A stretch of DNA of 64,000 bases, taken from Natrinema amylolyticum (GTDB lineage: Archaea; Halobacteriota; Halobacteria; Halobacteriales; Natrialbaceae). The stretch's first letter is position 1, and each line of letters opens with the position of its first letter. Location of the stretch: the NCBI RefSeq assembly GCF_020515625.1, contig NZ_JAIWPJ010000004.1:62001-126000 (forward strand). Direction: 5' to 3'. Shown here piece after piece: positions 32,810 to 42,033 of the stretch. The position numbers were made by a program, and so were the translations under genes. The notes under the pieces are model-generated. The model was not told the DNA's origin. It made no database searches and was given only the letters and a program-made list of their open reading frames with translations.

Positions 32810-34060
32810 TTACTCGTCGAGAGCGTCCACGCGTCGCTCCTCGTCGAATCGAAGGACGTTCTCGAGTTCTTCCTCTTTGATATCCTCGAACGCCCACCGT
32901 GCGATCGACCGTCGGTGAACCTCGTCGGCACCGTCGACGATGCGGAACGGACGGACGTTCTCGTAGAAGTGCGCCAGCGGCAGGTCCTTGCCGATGCCGT
33001 TCCCACCGCAACACTGGATCGCGAGGTCGATGATCTCGTTCGTAACGTTGGCGGTGAAGTTCTTGGCCATGGCGACTTCGATGCGGGCATCGCTCCGGTC
33101 GAGTTCGCGGGCAGCGTGGCGCGATATCGTCCGCGCGGCGTGTAAGCGCGTCTCGGCGTCAGCGATCCGGTGGCGAAGCGCCTGTTTTTCGGAGAGTGCC
33201 GACCCGAAGCCCTCGCGTTCGCTAATGTAGGCCTTCGCGATGTCGAGTGAGCGCTCCGCCATCCCGGAGTAGCGCATGCAGTGCGTGAGTCGGCCCCCGC
33301 CGAGACGCATCTGTGCGACTTTGAACCCTTCTCCCTCCTCGCCGACCGTGTTCTCGACGGGGACGCGAACGTTCTCGTATTTCACTTCGGCGTGGCCGCC
33401 GGTCCGCTCGGTAATGCCGTGGCCGCCGAGGTGACCGACGTCACGGACGAAGTTGACGCCGTCCGTGTCGGTCGGGACGAGGATGATCGAGGTCCCTTCG
33501 TAAGGGTGGGCATCGAGGTCGGTCCGGGCCATCACCAGGAGGAAATCCGCGTCGGTGCCGTCGGAGGTCCACCACTTGTGGCCGTTGATGACCCACTCGT
33601 CGCCGTCCTTCTCGGCGGTCGTCTGCAGCATTTTCGGATCCGAACCGCCGCCTTGCATCGGTTCGGTCATCGAGAACGCGGACGAGATGTCACCCTGGAC
33701 GAGCGGCCGAAGCCACTCCTCTTTCTGCTCTTCGGTACCGACCATCTCGAGGGTGTGCATGTTCCCCTCGTGGGGTGCGTTCGCCCGGATCGAGAGCGCG
33801 CCGATAAGCGATCGACCGACCTGCTCGAACGACGGCAGCATGTCGCTGAAGTCCAGCCCTTGGCCGCCGTACTCCTCCGGCATCTGTGGTGCGAAGAGAT
33901 CGCGTTCTTTCGCCATCTCCCAGAGCTCTTCGATTTCCGCTTCGGTGATCTTCTCACCGGTTCGAAGCGCCTCCCGCTCGCGGGGAATCACCTCTTCGTC
34001 CATGAACGATTCGACTCGCGTCGCTACCTCCTGTGCCGTTTCGGAGTCGTGATACTCCAT
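32810..34060 (-). CDS. ACAD10/11-like (LvaC-type) acyl-CoA dehydrogenase family protein
   Basis: The 416-residue protein belongs to the ACAD10/11 branch: FSMTEPMQGGGSDPKMLQT near residue 135, then WVINGHKWWTSDGTDADFLLVMARTD. The C-terminus CCGGNGIGKDLPLAHFYENVRPFRIVDGADEVHRRSIAR is diagnostic. At the usual catalytic Glu (EGT/EGS) it has Asp (VDGADEVH), as in ACAD10/11. The family works with APH-type kinases; in LvaC and ACAD11 it handles 4-phosphoacyl-CoA to give an enoyl-CoA. Three such kinases lie elsewhere in this window. A TATA-like element at 34081-34090 is 26 bp upstream of the start. Confidence 0.9.
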   Translation of the reverse strand: MEYHDSETAQEVATRVESFMDEEVIPREREALRTGEKITEAEIEELWEMAKERDLFAPQMPEEYGGQGLDFSDMLPSFEQVGRSLIGALSIRANAPHEGNMHTLEMVGTEEQKEEWLRPLVQGDISSAFSMTEPMQGGGSDPKMLQTTAEKDGDEWVINGHKWWTSDGTDADFLLVMARTDLDAHPYEGTSIILVPTDTDGVNFVRDVGHLGGHGITERTGGHAEVKYENVRVPVENTVGEEGEGFKVAQMRLGGGRLTHCMRYSGMAERSLDIAKAYISEREGFGSALSEKQALRHRIADAETRLHAARTISRHAARELDRSDARIEVAMAKNFTANVTNEIIDLAIQCCGGNGIGKDLPLAHFYENVRPFRIVDGADEVHRRSIARWAFEDIKEEELENVLRFDEERRVDALDE

Positions 34061-34080
34061 ACCACGATGTCTATACGCGG

Positions 34081-34090
34081 ATTTGTAAAT
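34081..34090 (-). promoter_or_regulatory. TATA box for the ACAD10/11-like operon
   Basis: ATTTACAAAT on the minus strand, centred 26 bp from ATG 34060, with leaderless spacing. Confidence 0.5.
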
Positions 34091-34153
34091 CTATGCTATC
34101 GCGAACGTTAGCCGGTTTTCGAACTGCTAGAGTAGGACCACGCCGATCACCGA

Positions 34154-35173
34154 TCAGTCGTCTTTGAGGTCGTCGAGAACCTGATTCCAGTACTCGTTGC
34201 CGTCGAAAGACAACTGAATTCGGTCGGCGATGCCGCCGTACTTGTCCTCGATTTCGGCCGCGAGTTCTTCCGGCGGGGCTTCGATCGCGAATGCCTCGAG
34301 CATGTCGTCGGTGACCAGTTCGGTCATCTCGCCCCACTTCCCCTCTTTCGAGAGCTCGTGCAGCTCCATGCCGACGTCCTTCCAGCCGTGAAGTTCGAGG
34401 ACGTCGTGGTAGGTTCTGGTCGAACCATAGAACGCGATGCGTTGTTTCGCTTCCTGGCGCATCTCGGCGCGTTGCTCCTCGGTTTCGCCTGTGATGAGAA
34501 ACGGGCTGGCGGAGAGCGTTACCTCGTCGGGATCGCGGTCGCCTATTTCGGCGCCTTCCTCGACCATCGGTCCGATGACTTCTTCGGTGTATTTCGGCGT
34601 GTTGAACGCGTGCATACAGAGACCGTCGGCAACGTCACCGGCCATCTTGAGCATGTACTCGCTGACGCCGGCGACCCAGATGTCCGGTGGACCGTCCTCG
34701 AGCGGCCCGGGATTGAATTCGTCGGTCATGAGAGAGAACTGGAAGAACTCGCCGTCGAAATCGAGTTCGTCTTCGTTACCCTGGAACACGTCGAAAATGT
34801 GTTTGAGCGCGAGGACCTCTTCGCGAAGCCGAGGACCGGGACTTTCCCACTCGAAGTCGACCGAGAACCGTCGTTCGTTGTGTCCCTTGACTTGGGTACC
34901 GAGCCCGAGAACCATGCGGCCGTCGGAAAACTGCTGCAAGTCCCACGCTTGGTAGGCCAACACCATCGGCGAGCGGGTAAACGCCGTGGCGATGCGAGTC
35001 CCGATATCGATGTCGTCGGTCCGGTCGGCTACGAGTGGAAGCGGAAGGAACGGATCCTCATCAGTTTCTGGTGTAAACACTCCGTCGAAGCCGAACGATT
35101 CGGCCTTCGCCGCGAGGTCCGCCGATTCCGTCGACAATCCTTTCACCGCCGTATCGATTTTGAGGTCTGTCAC
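34154..35173 (-). CDS. LLM-class F420-dependent oxidoreductase
   Basis: The 339-residue luciferase-like TIM barrel starts with GTG 35173 (TDLKIDTAVKGLSTESADLAAKAESFGFDGVFTPETDEDPFLPL). IDIGTRIATAFTRSPMVLAYQAWDLQQFSDGRMVLGLGTQVKGHNERRF occupies residues 60-110 and matches the TIGR03617-like F420-dependent group. A minus-strand TATA-like element lies about 30 bp upstream of the GTG. It is followed on the same strand by the ACAD10/11-like gene after 93 bp and may share its pathway. The substrate is unknown. Confidence 0.88.
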   Translation of the reverse strand: MTDLKIDTAVKGLSTESADLAAKAESFGFDGVFTPETDEDPFLPLPLVADRTDDIDIGTRIATAFTRSPMVLAYQAWDLQQFSDGRMVLGLGTQVKGHNERRFSVDFEWESPGPRLREEVLALKHIFDVFQGNEDELDFDGEFFQFSLMTDEFNPGPLEDGPPDIWVAGVSEYMLKMAGDVADGLCMHAFNTPKYTEEVIGPMVEEGAEIGDRDPDEVTLSASPFLITGETEEQRAEMRQEAKQRIAFYGSTRTYHDVLELHGWKDVGMELHELSKEGKWGEMTELVTDDMLEAFAIEAPPEELAAEIEDKYGGIADRIQLSFDGNEYWNQVLDDLKDD

Positions 35174-35371
35174 GTTTGAGTCAGTCTACAAGCAGAAAGA
35201 TAATAGTACCGCTGAGGAACCGTCTTCTCAAGTCGAATGTAGTCGAATTCGTCCTGTTTTTCTGATCGTACTCTCGTGAACACGAGGTGCCGTCTGAGGC
35301 CTCGGCTGGAGACTGTTCAGGGTCACCGGATCCAATTATCAGACATGAAGAAGTGAAAAATATACGAATCA

Positions 35372-35378
35372 TTTAATA
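35372..35378 (+). promoter_or_regulatory. TATA box for solute-binding protein gene 1
   Basis: TTTAATA is centred about 27 bp before ATG 35403, indicating a leaderless transcript. Confidence 0.65.
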
Positions 35379-35402
35379 TGGTTCTCCAAATAAGAGGATA
35401 CG

Positions 35403-36500
35403 ATGTCACGGAGTAACGAGGACCATGATTCCGGCAGGGGACGGAAAACAACTCGACGGCGTGTGCTGCAAACCGGTGCTGTGGTTTCCGGTATCACCGT
35501 GGCTGGCTGTATGGGTGACGACAGCGATACGCTCAATTACATCAGTCGCGGCGGAACGACCCAGGACGCCGAGCGAGAGATGTTCGAAAAGTGGAGCGAA
35601 GAGAGTGGAATTGACGTGACACATCAGGAAGTAGCTGATGATACCGAGATGGTCAATCTCATCGCGGAGAATCCCGGCGAATTCGACTTCACGAACCCGG
35701 CGCAGTTCGGGCTCGCGTATGAGCGACTCGAGTACGACGGTGAACTGTTCACCGATCTCGATACGGGCGAGATCCCGAACTACGAGGAAAACGTTCAGGA
35801 TCAGTGGAAAAATGCGCCGCCCATCGAGGGAGAGGACGATGCGATATTCTACTACATGTCCTCTCAAGGAATCGGCTACAACCAAGAGCACATCGACGAG
35901 ATCACGTCGTGGGAGGATCTCAAAGCCGACGAGCTCGAAGACCGCGTCTCGCTGTTCGCATCGCCGCCGACTCGGTTTGCGAACTGTTGTGCTGCACTCG
36001 AGTACGATGTCGGTGAGACGCTCAACGACGACGGCATGATGGACGATGTGTTCGAAGAGATGGAAGAGCAACACCAGAACGTGGTCACCTACTGGAGTGC
36101 CGGCGACGAGTTCATGCGATTGCTCCGAGAGGACCAAGTCTACACATGTTCGGCGTGGGGCGGTCGCATGCAGGTCTTGCAGGAGGGGGGAATGGACGCC
36201 GCATACGTCATTCCCGATGAAGGCGCAGTCGCTCACACGAACTACTTCGTGATAATGGAAGAGAGCGATAAAAAAGAAGACGTCTACGATCTCTTGAACT
36301 ATCTCTACGAACCCGAAAACGCCGTCGAACTGAGTACCACCCACAACTATCCGATGGCCATGCAAGATCCGTCGGACGAGCTTACAGAGCTGTTCGAATA
36401 CGTCGAGAGTCCCGACGAACTGCTCTGGTTCGACTGGGGCGAGATGATTCCGAACTTGAGCGAGATTTCGGAGCGAGTCAACCAAGTGATGGCCAGCTAA
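35403..36500 (+). CDS. Tat-exported lipoprotein, ABC solute-binding protein (PotD-like), paralogue 1
   Basis: The 365-residue extracellular binding protein has a twin-arginine signal, TTRRRVLQTGAVVSG, and a lipobox ending at Cys36 (TVAGC). The mature part starts LNYISRGGTTQDAEREMFEKW and includes GIDVTHQEVADDTEMV, EQHQNVVTYWSAGDEFMRLL and AWGGRMQVLQEGGM. This matches the PotD/extracellular-solute-binding family. It is one of four paralogues in the window and would deliver ligand to the importer at 28.8-31.5 kb, whose operon has none. Divergent from the LLM gene; the ACAD at 36627 follows in the same direction. Confidence 0.92.
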   Translation: MSRSNEDHDSGRGRKTTRRRVLQTGAVVSGITVAGCMGDDSDTLNYISRGGTTQDAEREMFEKWSEESGIDVTHQEVADDTEMVNLIAENPGEFDFTNPAQFGLAYERLEYDGELFTDLDTGEIPNYEENVQDQWKNAPPIEGEDDAIFYYMSSQGIGYNQEHIDEITSWEDLKADELEDRVSLFASPPTRFANCCAALEYDVGETLNDDGMMDDVFEEMEEQHQNVVTYWSAGDEFMRLLREDQVYTCSAWGGRMQVLQEGGMDAAYVIPDEGAVAHTNYFVIMEESDKKEDVYDLLNYLYEPENAVELSTTHNYPMAMQDPSDELTELFEYVESPDELLWFDWGEMIPNLSEISERVNQVMAS

Positions 36501-36626
36501 CCCCATCGTCGTTCCGGAACCACGTGCCGCTTCGATGCGTACGAGTCGCTCACCCGCGCCAGAGTCGAATGATGGACACTGCCATTCGGTAACATGTTTT
36601 AAGTGTGGGATCAATGAATGGTTCGT

Positions 36627-37829
36627 ATGGACTTCAGCGAACCAGCCGACGCTAGCCGCCTCAAATCGGAGCTCGACGAGTTCATCGAAACGGAGATACG
36701 GCCGCTCGAGGACGACCACGAGCGGTTTCTCGGTCCGGATGCGGAACGACACATCTTCGACGACGAGTTCAGGCAAGTTCCCGAGTACCTCGACCTGAAA
36801 GCGACGATCCGCGAGCGCGCCGCCGAGGCCGGATTCTGGGGCATGAACATGCCGGAGTCAGTCGGCGGTCGGGGAATCGGTGCGCTCACCGACGCGCTCG
36901 TCGCCGAGTACCTGGCCGACCAGCCCCCGGGTCTCCACACGTATGCGGTCCGCGGTGCCGGCGGTGGTCCGACGCCGATCTTGCTCAACTGCGACGACGA
37001 GCAGCGAGAGCGGTATCTCGAGCCGCTCATGGCCGGCGAGAAGACGACGTGTTTCGCGCTGACCGAACCCGACGCTGGCAGCGATCCGCAGTTTCTCAGG
37101 ACGACAGCGGAAAGAGACGGTGACGAATGGGTGATCAACGGCGAGAAGTCGTGGATCAGCAACGCGCCCTACGCCGATTTCGCGATGGTGTTCGCGCGGA
37201 CGAGCGGCGAGCCGGGGCAAATCGACGGGATATCGTGTTTCCTCGTCGATACGGACACGCCAGGGCTCTCGGTCGGCGACATCCACCGGCCGATGGGCCA
37301 CGCCTGGGTCGCGCCGGCGGAACTCGAGTTCGAGGACTGTCGCGTCGGTGACGACGCTCTCCTCGGGACCGAAGGGAAGGGGTTCTACCAGGCGATGGAG
37401 TGGATCGGCAACGCGCGGCTGGGCGTCGCGGCCGGCTGCGTCGGGTCGGCCCAGTTCCTTCTCGAGAAGGCTCTCGACTACGCCGAAGAGCGCGAAACGT
37501 TCGGCAAACCGCTCGTCGAGCGACAGGGGATCTCGTTCCCGCTCGCCGAGGTCGCGATGGACGTCGAGCGGACGCGACAGCTCTACCAGTATGCTGCCTG
37601 GAAGGTCGATGAGGGTCATAACGCGCGCAAGGAGACGGCGATGGCGAAACTCGCCGCTGCGAAGTTGGAAAACAAAGCGGCAGACGTCGCGATGCAGATT
37701 CACGGCGCGAAGGGATACTCGCGGCGGGAGCCGATCGAAGACCGGTATCGAACCGCTCGCGGGAAACGACTCACGGAGGGATCGGACGAGATGCAAAAGC
37801 AAACGATCGTTCGCGAACTACGGAACTGA
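36627..37829 (+). CDS. acyl-CoA dehydrogenase
   Basis: The 400-residue FAD enzyme oxidises an acyl-CoA to enoyl-CoA. Motifs are CFALTEPDAGSDPQFLRTT near residue 135, WVINGEKSWISNAPYADFAMVFART, and ETFGKPLVERQGISFPLAEVAMDVE. The C-terminal RLTEGSDEMQKQTIV carries the canonical catalytic Glu. I start at ATG 36627 (MDFSEPADASR), which lies 27 bp after a TTTTAAG element; an in-frame ATG at 36618 would add three residues. It is closest to the ACADs at 39079 and 54009, so three paralogues exist. It follows solute-binding protein 1 and converges with a kinase gene. Confidence 0.92.
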   Translation: MDFSEPADASRLKSELDEFIETEIRPLEDDHERFLGPDAERHIFDDEFRQVPEYLDLKATIRERAAEAGFWGMNMPESVGGRGIGALTDALVAEYLADQPPGLHTYAVRGAGGGPTPILLNCDDEQRERYLEPLMAGEKTTCFALTEPDAGSDPQFLRTTAERDGDEWVINGEKSWISNAPYADFAMVFARTSGEPGQIDGISCFLVDTDTPGLSVGDIHRPMGHAWVAPAELEFEDCRVGDDALLGTEGKGFYQAMEWIGNARLGVAAGCVGSAQFLLEKALDYAEERETFGKPLVERQGISFPLAEVAMDVERTRQLYQYAAWKVDEGHNARKETAMAKLAAAKLENKAADVAMQIHGAKGYSRREPIEDRYRTARGKRLTEGSDEMQKQTIVRELRN

Positions 37830-37870
37830 TCCGTCTCGGAGCCGAGTTGCAGGGAATCGACGGCGTCCGA

Positions 37871-38938
37871 TCAATTAGCCCCATCGATGATGCGCAGCGC
37901 CTGTCGCGCCAGTTCCGGAACGCGCTCTTCCATGATCGGATAGTGGTCGTTGTCGGCGTTCCCCTCGAGGTGGCGACGGAAGAACATCTCGCCGATCCCG
38001 CCCAGCTTGTAGTAGGCCAGTGCCCGGTAGAATCGGTCGTTCTCGAAGGTGTAGCCCGTCGCTTGCTCGTATCGCTCGACGAGTTCCGACCGCGCGTGAT
38101 AGCCGTCCCGGAGCAGGTATTCGGCGTCGCCGGCGGTGCCGACCTTGGTGGTGTCATCGTCTTCGTCAGGCCAGTACGACAGTAGCCAGCCGAGATCGGT
38201 GAACGGATCACCGATCGTCGACATCTCCCAGTCGAGGACGGCGGCGATCTCCGGCGGCGCGTCGGAGCCGAACATCACGTTGTCGAGCTTGTAATCGCCG
38301 TGGACGAGCGTGTGTGGGTGGTCCGATGGCACGTTCGCCTGCAGCCACTCGGTTAGCTCGTGGATTTCGGGGATCTCGCGCGCGTCGGCCGTCACCTCGA
38401 GCGCCCACTCGTACTGCTGCTCCCACCTGTCGACCTGACGCTGCGTGAACCCGTCCGGATGGCCGAACTCCTCGAGGCCGACTGCCTCGTAGTCCACGTT
38501 GTGAATCGCACCGAGCGTGTCGATCATCTCGGTCCCCATCTGCGTTCGATCCGAGGGGGTTCCGAACTGCTCGGGTTCGCTGTCGCGGATGACGATTCCG
38601 TCTAACTGTTCCATCACGTAGAAATCCGAGCCGATAATGTCGTGGTCCTCGGTCGCGACGACCGTCGTCGGAACCGGAACCTCGGTGTCCTGAAGCGCTT
38701 CGAGGACGGTGTACTCTCGGATGACGTCGTGTGCCGTATCGGCTGTTTCGCCCGGCGGGGGGCGGCGGATGACGAGGTCCTGATCGCCCCACGTGACGAA
38801 CAGCGTTTCGTTGGAATGACCGCCCGAGTGGCGGTCGACCTCGAAGACGTCTGTCGAGCCGAGATGGGCGGTCAGAAACGCCTCGAGGGCGTCGAGATCG
38901 ACGAGTCGGTCGAAGTAGTTCGTGCGTTCTTCTGCCAT
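37871..38938 (-). CDS. ACAD10/11-type phosphotransferase (APH-fold kinase)
   Basis: The 355-residue kinase is clearly paralogous to the one at 22955. It has HSGGHSNETLFVTWGDQDLVIRRPP with the nucleotide loop, EYTVLEALQDTEVPVPTTV, GSDFYVMEQLDGIVIRD, the catalytic LVHGDYKLDNVMF near residue 205, and VLDWEMSTIGDPFTDLGW with the metal-binding Asp. It lacks the acidic insertion of its paralogue. It lies between two ACAD genes, convergent with one and divergent from the other. That fits phosphorylation of a hydroxyacyl-CoA before an ACAD-fold enzyme acts, as in ACAD10/11. Physical linkage is suggestive, not proof. Confidence 0.9.
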   Translation of the reverse strand: MAEERTNYFDRLVDLDALEAFLTAHLGSTDVFEVDRHSGGHSNETLFVTWGDQDLVIRRPPPGETADTAHDVIREYTVLEALQDTEVPVPTTVVATEDHDIIGSDFYVMEQLDGIVIRDSEPEQFGTPSDRTQMGTEMIDTLGAIHNVDYEAVGLEEFGHPDGFTQRQVDRWEQQYEWALEVTADAREIPEIHELTEWLQANVPSDHPHTLVHGDYKLDNVMFGSDAPPEIAAVLDWEMSTIGDPFTDLGWLLSYWPDEDDDTTKVGTAGDAEYLLRDGYHARSELVERYEQATGYTFENDRFYRALAYYKLGGIGEMFFRRHLEGNADNDHYPIMEERVPELARQALRIIDGAN

Positions 38939-39078
38939 ACTCCGTACCCTCGGTTTTCACAGCCACCATTAAAACTGCTCCCCTCCGGCTACGGTGGGAA
39001 GCGGGCGAACGCGTTCCCATGGAACGGCGAACGTCTACGGAGGTAATTTTTTGATGACGTGTGAGTAATCGTACTGCT

Positions 39079-40326
39079 ATGGATATCAGTCCATCAACGG
39101 AGCTGCAGTCGTATCTGGATGACCTCGACGAATTCATCGAGAACGAAATCAAGCCGCTCGAGGAGGAACACATCGAATACTTCGACAAACGCCGCGAACA
39201 CGCACGGACCGACTGGGACTCAGGCGGCGAACCCGACGAGGAGTGGCTAGAACTCCTCCAAGAGATGCGAGAGCGCGCCGACGAGGCAGGGTTCTTCCGG
39301 TTCGCGCTCCCCGAGGAGGTCGGCGGCGACGAGGGATCGAACTTCGCGATGGCGGTGATTCGCGAGCACCTGGCGAACAAGGGACTCGGGCTACACAACG
39401 TCCTCCAGAACGAGGCGTCGGTCGTCGGCAACACCGTCTTCCCCCAGATTCTGCTCCGGTTCGGAACCGACGAACAGCAGGAGATGATCGAAGACGTCAT
39501 CACCGGCGAGACGGGCGTCGCCTTCGGGCTCACCGAACCCGACCACGGCAGCGATGCGACGTGGATGGATACGACCGCCGAAAGGGACGGCGACGAGTGG
39601 ATCATCAACGGTGCCAAACGATGGAACAGCGGTATGCACGCCGCAGAGTACGACCTCGTGTTCGCCCGGACCAGCGGCGAGGACGGTGATGCCGACGGCA
39701 TCACGGCGTTCCTGGTACCGACGGACACCGACGGCTTCGAGGTCGACTACTTCTGGTGGACGTTCAACATGCCGACCGACCACGCCGAGGTGTCGATCGA
39801 CGACGTTCGCGTGCCGGATTCGGCAATCCTCGGCGAGGAGGGACAGGGACTGCACATCGCTCAGTTCTTCGTCCACGAGAATCGCATCCGACAGGCCGCG
39901 GCGAGTCTCGGTGCCGCGCAGTTCTGTATCGACGAGGCCGTCGACTACGCGAACGAACGGGAGACGTGGGGCAAGCCCATCTCGAGGCGACAGGCCATCC
40001 AGTTCCCGCTCGCGGAACTACATACGGAAGCGGAGATGCTCCGGAACACGATCCGCAAGACGGCCCGTCTGCTGGACGACGAGGGCGAAATGGTGACCGA
40101 ATCGGAGTCGTCGATCAGCCAACTCGTCGCGATGTGCAATTACAAGGCGAACGACCTCGTCTGTCGGGCGGCAGACCGCGCGATGCAGGTTCACGGTGGC
40201 GTCGGGTACAGCCGGCATAAGCCGTTCGAGCACATCTACCGCCACCACCGCCGGTACCGCATCACGGAAGGCTCCGAAGAAATTCAGAAGCGCCGCGTCG
40301 CGGGCCACCTGTTCGATTTCATCTGA
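39079..40326 (+). CDS. acyl-CoA dehydrogenase
   Basis: The 415-residue ACAD starts at ATG 39079 (MDISPSTELQSYLDDLDEF). An AT-rich TAATTTTTTGA stretch lies 28 bp upstream, and the in-frame GTG at 39061 seems too close to it. Motifs are VAFGLTEPDHGSDATWMDTT, WIINGAKRWNSGMHAAEYDLVFART, ETWGKPISRRQAIQFPLAELHTE, and YRITEGSEEIQKRRVAGHLF with the catalytic Glu. It is a paralogue of the ACADs at 36627 and 54009. It converges with the ligase at 40370, with 43 bp between stops. The same ACAD-ligase tail-to-tail pair recurs at 54009-56813. Confidence 0.92.
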   Translation: MDISPSTELQSYLDDLDEFIENEIKPLEEEHIEYFDKRREHARTDWDSGGEPDEEWLELLQEMRERADEAGFFRFALPEEVGGDEGSNFAMAVIREHLANKGLGLHNVLQNEASVVGNTVFPQILLRFGTDEQQEMIEDVITGETGVAFGLTEPDHGSDATWMDTTAERDGDEWIINGAKRWNSGMHAAEYDLVFARTSGEDGDADGITAFLVPTDTDGFEVDYFWWTFNMPTDHAEVSIDDVRVPDSAILGEEGQGLHIAQFFVHENRIRQAAASLGAAQFCIDEAVDYANERETWGKPISRRQAIQFPLAELHTEAEMLRNTIRKTARLLDDEGEMVTESESSISQLVAMCNYKANDLVCRAADRAMQVHGGVGYSRHKPFEHIYRHHRRYRITEGSEEIQKRRVAGHLFDFI

Positions 40327-40358
40327 ATAGCGCGATACTTGATCGAGCGCCTGCTCGG

Positions 40359-40363
40359 AAAAA
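40359..40363 (-). terminator. possible T-run terminator for the ligase
   Basis: Five A on the plus strand (five T on the transcript) just after the stop at 40370. Short U-tracts are the usual archaeal terminator signal; this one is minimal. Confidence 0.3.
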
Positions 40364-40369
40364 GACCGC

Positions 40370-41899
40370 TCAGGTGAGGTCTGATTTGAGCACCTTTCCG
40401 GTCGGATTTCGCGGCAGTTCCGATCGGAACTCGACCTCTCGAGGCTTCTTGTAGCCGGCGACCCGTTCCTCGACGTGAGACGCGATATCGTCGGCCTCGA
40501 GGTCGGTCGCGTCGTCTTCCGGGACGACGACGGCTTTGACACGTTCGCCCCACCTCTCGTCGGGAACGCCGACGACGGCGACCTCGTTGACGGCCGGGTG
40601 TTCGTGGATCACTTCCTCGACTTCGGCCGGGTGGACGTTCTCGCCGCCCGAGACGATCATGTCGTCGGCGCGGCCGACGAAGTAGACGAACCCCTCTTCG
40701 TCCCGTTTGATGAGGTCGTCGGAAACGAACCAGCCGTCCTCGTCGTACACGTCGTCGGTCTTCTCGGGCATGTTGTGGTAGCCGTCGAACACCGACGGTC
40801 CCTTGTACGCCGCGCGGCCGATCTCGCCGCGGGGGAGCCGGTTCCCGGCATCGTCGACGACTTTCATCTCGAGGTTCAGCGACGGCCGGCCGACGCTGTC
40901 GGCCTTCTCGAGCGTTCGTTCGGGCGGCAACCGGGTCGCCATCGCCTCCGTCTGACCGAAGCTCTCGACGAGGTCGGTGTCGAACGTTTCGATGATTTCG
41001 CGTTTGAGGTCCGCACTCGAGGGCGCGGCGCCCGTGCCGTAGCTCTCGAACGCTGAGAGGTCGTAGTCCGCGACGTCGTCTACCGACAGGAGCATCCGGC
41101 TCTGGGTCGGGACGAAGTACGAGGAATTGATCGACTCCTCCTCGAGGAGGGTCAACACGCGCTCCGGATCGAACCCGTCGGTGACGATCGTCGTTCCGCC
41201 GACGTAGAGGTTCGTGATGAAGGGAACGAACGCGCCGACGTGAAACAACGGCGTGACGATCAGGTGACGGTTACCCGGCTCGAGGTAGTCGCCCTCGTAG
41301 ACGCCGTCCGCCGCGAGCGTCAGCAAGTTGTCGTGGGTGAATCGACACCCCTTCGGTCGCCCGGTAGTCCCGCTCGTGTACATCAGCGCCGCCTGATCCT
41401 GACGGTCGGGAACGACGTCGACGGCGTCGGCCGACGCGTTCTCGAGGAACGCCTCGTAGGAGCTAGCGAACGCCGGGGGATCCTCGTCCACGGAGAGGAA
41501 CGTCTCGACGGGAACGATGGGGTCGTCGTGGATGTCGCCGATCGTGTCCGCACCGAAAGCGTCGAGTATCGCGACCTCGGGTCCGCTGTCGTCGAGAACG
41601 TAGCTCACCTCTTGGCCTTTGAACCGATGGTTCACCGGCACCGGACGCGCGCCGATCAGCATCGCGCCGACGAAACACTCGAGCGTTTCGACGTTGTTCT
41701 TCATATACAACGCGACGGTGTCACCGGCACGGACACCCAGGTCGGCGAGCCCGTTCGCGACCCGAGTAACCCGTGACTCGAATTCGGTGTACGTGTACGC
41801 TCCGACTCGGCGTCCGTCAGAACGGTGAACGGCGGCTTCTTGGTCCGGATATTTCCGTGCGTTTCGCTGTACCAGATGACCGACGGTCAGCCCACTCAT
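40370..41899 (-). CDS. AMP-forming acyl-CoA synthetase (LvaE-like position)
   Basis: The 509-residue ligase begins MSGLTVGHLVQRNARKYPDQ. The loop LMYTSGTTGRPKGCRFTHDN lies near residue 175, VESFGQTEAMATRLPPE near 320, and GWFVSDDLIKRDEEGFVYFVGRADDMIVSGGENVHPAEVEE in the hinge. RNPTGKVLKSDL carries the C-terminal Lys. It is a clear paralogue of the ligase at 55236. It lies directly downstream of the kinase/small-protein pair at 42034-43562 on the same strand, so the three genes may form one operon that activates an acid and phosphorylates the CoA thioester. Confidence 0.93.
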   Translation of the reverse strand: MSGLTVGHLVQRNARKYPDQEAAVHRSDGRRVGAYTYTEFESRVTRVANGLADLGVRAGDTVALYMKNNVETLECFVGAMLIGARPVPVNHRFKGQEVSYVLDDSGPEVAILDAFGADTIGDIHDDPIVPVETFLSVDEDPPAFASSYEAFLENASADAVDVVPDRQDQAALMYTSGTTGRPKGCRFTHDNLLTLAADGVYEGDYLEPGNRHLIVTPLFHVGAFVPFITNLYVGGTTIVTDGFDPERVLTLLEEESINSSYFVPTQSRMLLSVDDVADYDLSAFESYGTGAAPSSADLKREIIETFDTDLVESFGQTEAMATRLPPERTLEKADSVGRPSLNLEMKVVDDAGNRLPRGEIGRAAYKGPSVFDGYHNMPEKTDDVYDEDGWFVSDDLIKRDEEGFVYFVGRADDMIVSGGENVHPAEVEEVIHEHPAVNEVAVVGVPDERWGERVKAVVVPEDDATDLEADDIASHVEERVAGYKKPREVEFRSELPRNPTGKVLKSDLT

Positions 41900-42033
41900 A
41901 TGACGATTGTTGACACCCCTCGAGATAGGTGTTACGCCGCGCTCGGTGCGGGGGAGCCCACACTCACCGAGGGATCGACACGCCGCTTATCGATGCGGGT
42001 ATCGCGAGAAGACGTGGTGGGACCGGTTCGGAT